DNA of 15,911 bases, taken from the NCBI GenBank assembly GCA_934561485.1, contig CAKTGS010000045.1:1-15911 (forward strand), given 5' to 3'. The translations under genes were made by a program, and so were the position numbers. Shown piece after piece: positions 12,724-15,911 of this stretch (position 1 is its first letter; each line of letters opens with the position of its first letter). A model generated the notes under the pieces. That model worked only from the letters and a program-made list of their open reading frames with translations, ran no database searches and was not told the origin of the DNA. The DNA is from an uncultured Faecalibacterium sp. Lineage in GTDB: Bacteria; Bacillota; Clostridia; Oscillospirales; Ruminococcaceae.

Positions 12724-13619
12724 TGGAAACAACGGAAAAAAAGCCGCTGACGGCGGCACAGCAGCGCCAGCGCAGCCAGAAGCTGCGAGCCGGGCTGCGG
12801 GCAGCGGTGCAGGCGGTGTTCTTTGTGGCCATGCCGGGTGCTTTTGTGGCCGGTTTTAACGGCGCAAAGCAGCTGTTCCTGCGCATTGGTACCGGGCAGG
12901 TGCTGCAGCTGGACAGCTTTGTGCTCTCGCTGGTGGGCCTGTGCGGCTTCACGATTTTATTCGGGCGCTTTTTCTGCGGCTTTGTGTGCGCCTTTGGCAG
13001 CCTGGGCGACTTTGTTTATTGGCTGTCCGGCCTGGTGCAGAAAAAGCTGCTGCACCGCAACCAGGTGTTCCGCCTGCCGGAAAAGACGGTGAAGTACGGC
13101 CAGGCCGTGAAGTACCTTGTGCTGGCCGGCATTCTGGCCCTGTGCGCCGCCAACCGGTACAGCAAACTGTCCGGCACCAATCCCTGGGAGGTGTTCTCCC
13201 GCCTGACCGCTCTGCGGCTGCCGCCGCAGGGCTGCGGCGCGGGCATCGTGCTATTTGTGCTCATTCTGGTGGGCATGGCCCTGCAGCCCCGCTTCTTCTG
13301 CCAGTTTTTGTGCCCCATGGGTGCCATTTTCTCACTGCTGCCGGTGTTGCCCTTTGCGCAGCTGCACCGGGAAAGCAGCCAGTGCATTCCCGGGTGCAGT
13401 GCCTGCGCCAGGCGCTGCCCGGTGAACCTGAAGCTGGACGAGCAGAGCCTGCGCAGCGGCGAGTGCATTGCCTGCGAAGCCTGTGTGGGCACCTGCCCGC
13501 GCAGCAGCATCGGCCGGTGGGATCTGCGCCTGAGCAAGAACTTCTGGCTGCCGATGCTGGGCAAGGCCGTGCTCTTCTTTATCATGGGCGTCTGCCTGGG
13601 CTTCTGCCGTTTCTTCTGA
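12720..13619 (+). CDS. NapH/NosR-like polytopic [4Fe-4S] membrane protein
   Basis: The 299-residue inner-membrane protein has about five or six hydrophobic segments. Two membrane cysteine motifs of the NapH/NosR/RdxA type are present: FFCGFVCAFG (C86, C90) and FFCQFLCPMG (C194, C198-Pro). Two ferredoxin-type clusters follow: CIPGCSACARRCP (C222, C226, C229, C233; first gap three residues instead of two) and CIACEACVGTCP (C249, C252, C255, C259). Homologues take electrons from quinol or a cytoplasmic donor and pass them to partners outside. With two FMN_bind proteins upstream, it is probably the membrane entry point of this electron chain. The start at 12720 overlaps the previous stop (ATGA); a second ATG at 12723 is an alternative. 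The final segment (about 276-299) is hydrophobic and ends CRFF. The electron donor and final acceptor cannot be read from the sequence. Confidence 0.92.
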   Translation: MMETTEKKPLTAAQQRQRSQKLRAGLRAAVQAVFFVAMPGAFVAGFNGAKQLFLRIGTGQVLQLDSFVLSLVGLCGFTILFGRFFCGFVCAFGSLGDFVYWLSGLVQKKLLHRNQVFRLPEKTVKYGQAVKYLVLAGILALCAANRYSKLSGTNPWEVFSRLTALRLPPQGCGAGIVLFVLILVGMALQPRFFCQFLCPMGAIFSLLPVLPFAQLHRESSQCIPGCSACARRCPVNLKLDEQSLRSGECIACEACVGTCPRSSIGRWDLRLSKNFWLPMLGKAVLFFIMGVCLGFCRFF

Positions 13620-13740
13620 GCAGTCCCTCTCTCCATTCCCAAAACACAAGGTGCCCCGGGCATCGGTCTGTTTCGGCAGGCCGGGGCCAGGCGACCCGGA
13701 GATGAAGGCCAAACTCCGCTTAGCCCTGCTCACCTGATGC

Positions 13741-13777
13741 AAAAAAGGGCACTGATTGCAATGCAATACAGCGCCCT
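13741..13777 (-). terminator. Minus-strand intrinsic terminator
   Basis: The stem AGGGCACTG (13746-13754) pairs with CAGCGCCCT (13769-13777) with one mismatch. The loop is itself palindromic (ATTGCA-A-TGCAAT). On the minus strand it is followed by TTTTTTGC. It stops leftward transcription toward the flavoprotein operon. The stretch 13620-13740 ahead of it holds only a GC-rich hairpin (GCCCCGG 13653 with CCGGGGC 13681) without a T run, and I see no gene there. Confidence 0.6.
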
Positions 13778-13802
13778 ACATAAACGGACATGGAAAACAC
13801 CC

Positions 13803-13832
13803 ACCGTGCAAAAACCGTGCAGAAACCGTGCA
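13803..13832. repeat. Three ACCGTGCA direct repeats, 11-base period
   Basis: ACCGTGCA occurs at 13803, 13814 and 13825, each separated by three A-rich bases, so all face the same side of the helix. Related CCGTGC/GCACGG motifs recur at 14195, 14221, 14288 and 14302. The rest of 13833-13920 holds no ORF and no clear promoter. A regulator or recombinase binding array is possible. Confidence 0.55.
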
Positions 13833-13933
13833 CTTACTCCCGGACAAACCAAAAACCACTTCATCCGACAACGACTTGACGGCATTGGTTCGAGTGACCG
13901 CACAGCAAAAATCAAGTCTTGGAGGATACGACT

Positions 13934-14203
13934 ATGACGAAATTGCTTTCCTGCCGCTACAGCATGGACACCAACCGGATGGAAGCCCGGTTCGAGGATG
14001 GCTCTATTCTTGCCATCGACTGCATCGCCATCGAGGACGAGTACGGCAACACCCCGGCGCAGCGGGCAGAACTGGACTGGCTGCTCTACAACAAGCCCTT
14101 GGAGTATACGCAGATGGTGCTGAAAGGGGAGATGGAGCATTATTTATCGCTGGGCTGCGACCACGGCAGACTGGAAGATCGATCTACGAGATCGCACGGT
14201 TGA
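13934..14203 (+). CDS. Small DUF6061-like protein, function unknown
   Basis: This 89-residue acidic protein is probably cytoplasmic, with no signal or membrane segment. The order MTKLLSCRYSMDTNRMEARF, EDGSILAIDCIAIED, AQRAELDWLLYNKPLEYTQM is what I recall for the DUF6061 family, common in gut Firmicutes and uncharacterised. The ATG at 13934 follows TTGGAGG (13919-13925) at eight bases. The last residues (RSTRSHG) are read from the left arm of a terminator hairpin (14190-14234), so the family-like part probably ends near residue 82 and the C-terminus is atypical. It faces the minus-strand AlbA_2 gene and is bordered by CCGTGC repeats on both sides. Such small genes often travel with accessory DNA, but nothing here proves mobility. 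Confidence 0.72.
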   Translation: MTKLLSCRYSMDTNRMEARFEDGSILAIDCIAIEDEYGNTPAQRAELDWLLYNKPLEYTQMVLKGEMEHYLSLGCDHGRLEDRSTRSHG

Positions 14204-14234
14204 TTGCACGCGTGCATTCGCCGTGCGATCTTTT
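14190..14234 (+). terminator. Terminator overlapping the end of the DUF6061-like gene
   Basis: A perfect 10-bp outer stem (14190-14199 with 14221-14230, GATCGCACGG) encloses a perfect inner palindrome TGCACGCGTGCA (14205-14216). TTTT follows on the plus strand. The gene's stop codon lies in the left half. Confidence 0.7.
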
Positions 14235-14287
14235 CAGCGTAAATTTCATAGAACACACGTTTTATCGTGACTTTGTAAACACATTTT

Positions 14288-14306
14288 CCGTGCAATCAAT
14301 CGCACG
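14288..14306. repeat. Inverted CCGTGC repeat near the AlbA_2 gene stop
   Basis: CCGTGCAAT (14288-14296) is followed by ATCGCACGG (14298-14306). Bases 14289-14306 match 14194-14211 in inverted orientation at 15 of 18 positions. It may be a weak terminator for the minus-strand gene or half of an inverted repeat pair framing 14190-14306. Confidence 0.45.
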
Positions 14307-14315
14307 GCGTGCATT

Positions 14316-15911
14316 TCAGCATTCTTTCTTCTCTTTCAAATAATACTTTCTTGCACAGCCTTGTTTTTGGCCTTCGATTATTTCTTCACTGGAAAGCTTC
14401 TGAAGAATACGATACGCTTGTCCCCTCGTAAAGCCGCACAGCTCTTGCACCTTTTGGTTGGTGATCCACGGCTTATGCTGCAGATACTCCATGATCCGGC
14501 TTTTTGCCTGAATCTGGCTGACTGTCTTATCCTGCACATAGGCCACATCGGTTTTCACCGTTTCGTAAACCTTGAGAGACAGCATATAGGTCTTGCCGTT
14601 GAGTTCCAGAAGCCCCTCGTCCCGGAGGCTGTTCAGAACCTTGTGGGCATTGTCGTCAGTTTCCTGAATCGTCTTTGCCGCCTGCTTCAGGGTAATTTTC
14701 TGATGTTCCCGGAGATAGTGCAGAATCATCAGTTCCGACAGCGTGAACATCTTGGAACGCCTGTCCTGCGTCTCCGCGATAAAATGCACGAAGTTCTGAT
14801 TTTCCATCGTGCTGCGAAGGGTCAGCCGCACAGAGTTGGGCGTGCTGGCGTACTCCGGGTAGGGTTTGCCCTCGGTGAGCATACTCTGGAACATGATGTC
14901 CACACCCTGCCCGGAACGCTGCACATACTTCAGGTGCTGAAGGGTCATGGCGATCAGCTTATTCCGGGGAATGGACTGGTGGGTGATGATGTTGCTTTCG
15001 TTGATGTCCCCCGGAAAGCCGCCGGGGTTCTCAATCACGATCTTTGTGGGGTAGTGCTTGACGTAGATTGGTGCCATGTCCTCATAGGAGCGGTGCGCCA
15101 GCGCATTCAGCAGAGCCTCCTGAAAAACCGCTTCGGAGAAATCGTACACCTCCAGCCGGAACAGCCCCACCTGCACATTGGTCAGGCGGTTATAGGTACG
15201 GATGCGCTCGGTCAGCTTATCCAGAATCGAGATCACCGGCTCCTGCATATCCATGCGGTTGTCGTATTCCGTCTGCGCTTCGTCGCTGTAATGGAGGTAG
15301 ATCACCTCTGCCTGCGGCAGCAGCCGTGCAATAGACGCCGCCTTGCCCACAAACAGCAGCCCTGCCACCGTCACACGCACTTCTTCCTTGTCCATGCGGA
15401 TCAGGTTCAGGTTGTCCAGAAAGGTGGTATCTGCCAAGTCCGGCAGGGCAGAGCCTGCATCCCGAATCCGCAGCTTCTCTTTCAGGCGGTACACTTCCAG
15501 CAGGTCAATGTCGCTTTCGGTTGCGCCCTCCACGATCTTTGCCGAAAAGTCCGGGTTATCGGCAGGGGAGTACACATCGTTTGCCGGGTAGTAAGGCTTT
15601 GTCACGTTCCCCAGCCGTCTGTAATAGATGCCGCCGGTGGTGGCAACATGAGAATTGGATTTCTCCACCGATACCACCAGCACCACGCCGTCAGAGGTTT
15701 CCACCGGCTCTATTTCGGTAAACAGGCTGGGCCGGGTCATATCGTAGATGGCTTCCATCAGTGCCTGCGGATCGCTCTTGGGGCAGCCCGTAATGGTGCC
15801 GTCATCTTCCACGCCAAACAGCAGAACGCCGCCCTTTGTATTTGCCAGCGCAACCGCACTTTTCACCGCAAGGTCTTTCCGCTGCCGGTAGTCCTTGCAC
15901 TTCACCCACGA
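14316..15911 (-). CDS. Schlafen/AlbA_2-domain putative regulator or helicase-like protein (N-terminus outside the window)
   Basis: 531 codons are visible and the frame is open to the right edge, so the start is missing, probably by about 10-30 residues. The N-terminal AlbA_2 (Schlafen) domain shows AVKSAVALANTKGGVLLFGV followed by EDDGTITG. The middle has the GHKL-ATPase-like region of this family, with FQEALLNALAHRSYE, KIVIENPGGFPG and QRSGQGVDIMFQSM. The C-terminal 180 residues contain winged-helix-like segments (LSELMILHYLREHQKITLKQ; ITNQKVQELCGFTRGQAYRI). Such proteins are annotated as transcriptional regulators or ATP-dependent DNA helicase-like and are frequent in accessory DNA; some Schlafen-domain proteins are linked to phage defence. 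Two helix-turn-helix segments suggest DNA binding. No partner gene is visible in the window, so defence is only a possibility. It ends at the TGA at 14318-14316. Confidence 0.88.
   Translation of the reverse strand, partial: SWVKCKDYRQRKDLAVKSAVALANTKGGVLLFGVEDDGTITGCPKSDPQALMEAIYDMTRPSLFTEIEPVETSDGVVLVVSVEKSNSHVATTGGIYYRRLGNVTKPYYPANDVYSPADNPDFSAKIVEGATESDIDLLEVYRLKEKLRIRDAGSALPDLADTTFLDNLNLIRMDKEEVRVTVAGLLFVGKAASIARLLPQAEVIYLHYSDEAQTEYDNRMDMQEPVISILDKLTERIRTYNRLTNVQVGLFRLEVYDFSEAVFQEALLNALAHRSYEDMAPIYVKHYPTKIVIENPGGFPGDINESNIITHQSIPRNKLIAMTLQHLKYVQRSGQGVDIMFQSMLTEGKPYPEYASTPNSVRLTLRSTMENQNFVHFIAETQDRRSKMFTLSELMILHYLREHQKITLKQAAKTIQETDDNAHKVLNSLRDEGLLELNGKTYMLSLKVYETVKTDVAYVQDKTVSQIQAKSRIMEYLQHKPWITNQKVQELCGFTRGQAYRILQKLSSEEIIEGQKQGCARKYYLKEKKEC

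Noticed and set aside
13803..13832. Possible CRISPR array or replication iterons
   Set aside because: There are only three 8-base repeats with three-base spacing and no spacer-length units. No replication gene or DnaA boxes were seen nearby.

Overview
The window looks like chromosomal DNA from a fairly GC-rich gut Firmicute of the Oscillospiraceae/Ruminococcaceae, most like Faecalibacterium. The basis is CTG/GGC-rich codon use, strong AGGAGG ribosome binding sites, sigma-A-type promoters (TTGACA/TATAAT) standing out from GC-rich coding DNA, many intrinsic terminators, and short hairpin-rich intergenic repeats of a kind I recall from Faecalibacterium genomes. The assignment is by recognition only.

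Left part (1-3420): the start of argH and complete argG (arginine synthesis) lie on the minus strand, separated by a terminator and a repeat element. On the plus strand is a small secreted-protein gene with a frameshift, behind a promoter built of AT-rich palindromes. A two-gene minus-strand operon follows: a MYG1-family hydrolase and a GIY-YIG protein.

At 3455-3820 there is a compact module with no ordinary gene. A 27-codon ORF has a very strong Shine-Dalgarno sequence buried in a GAAA-capped hairpin. A near-consensus promoter faces it on the opposite strand, a terminator hairpin overlaps its stop codon, and outward terminators close both ends. This is the layout of a type I toxin-antitoxin or antisense-regulated small-protein locus, and it is the best candidate for something undescribed.

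Middle (3835-9280): on the minus strand are an ATP-grasp ligase and two different esterase-D-like hydrolases with repeat elements between them, then ilvE (branched-chain aminotransferase). A HAD phosphatase gene reads on the plus strand.

Right (9300-13620): a plus-strand electron-transfer locus. It holds a secreted homologue of the Treponema pallidum Tp47 protein behind a strong promoter and a long structured leader, then a terminator, then three translationally coupled genes: an exported protein with three FMN_bind domains, a membrane-anchored single FMN_bind protein, and a NapH/NosR-like polytopic iron-sulfur protein. Together they suggest a route moving electrons from the membrane to covalently bound flavins outside the cytoplasm.

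The end (13740-15911) has a small DUF6061-like gene surrounded by repeated CCGTGC motifs, and a Schlafen/AlbA_2-domain protein that runs off the window. No tRNA, rRNA, CRISPR array, transposase or integrase was seen.
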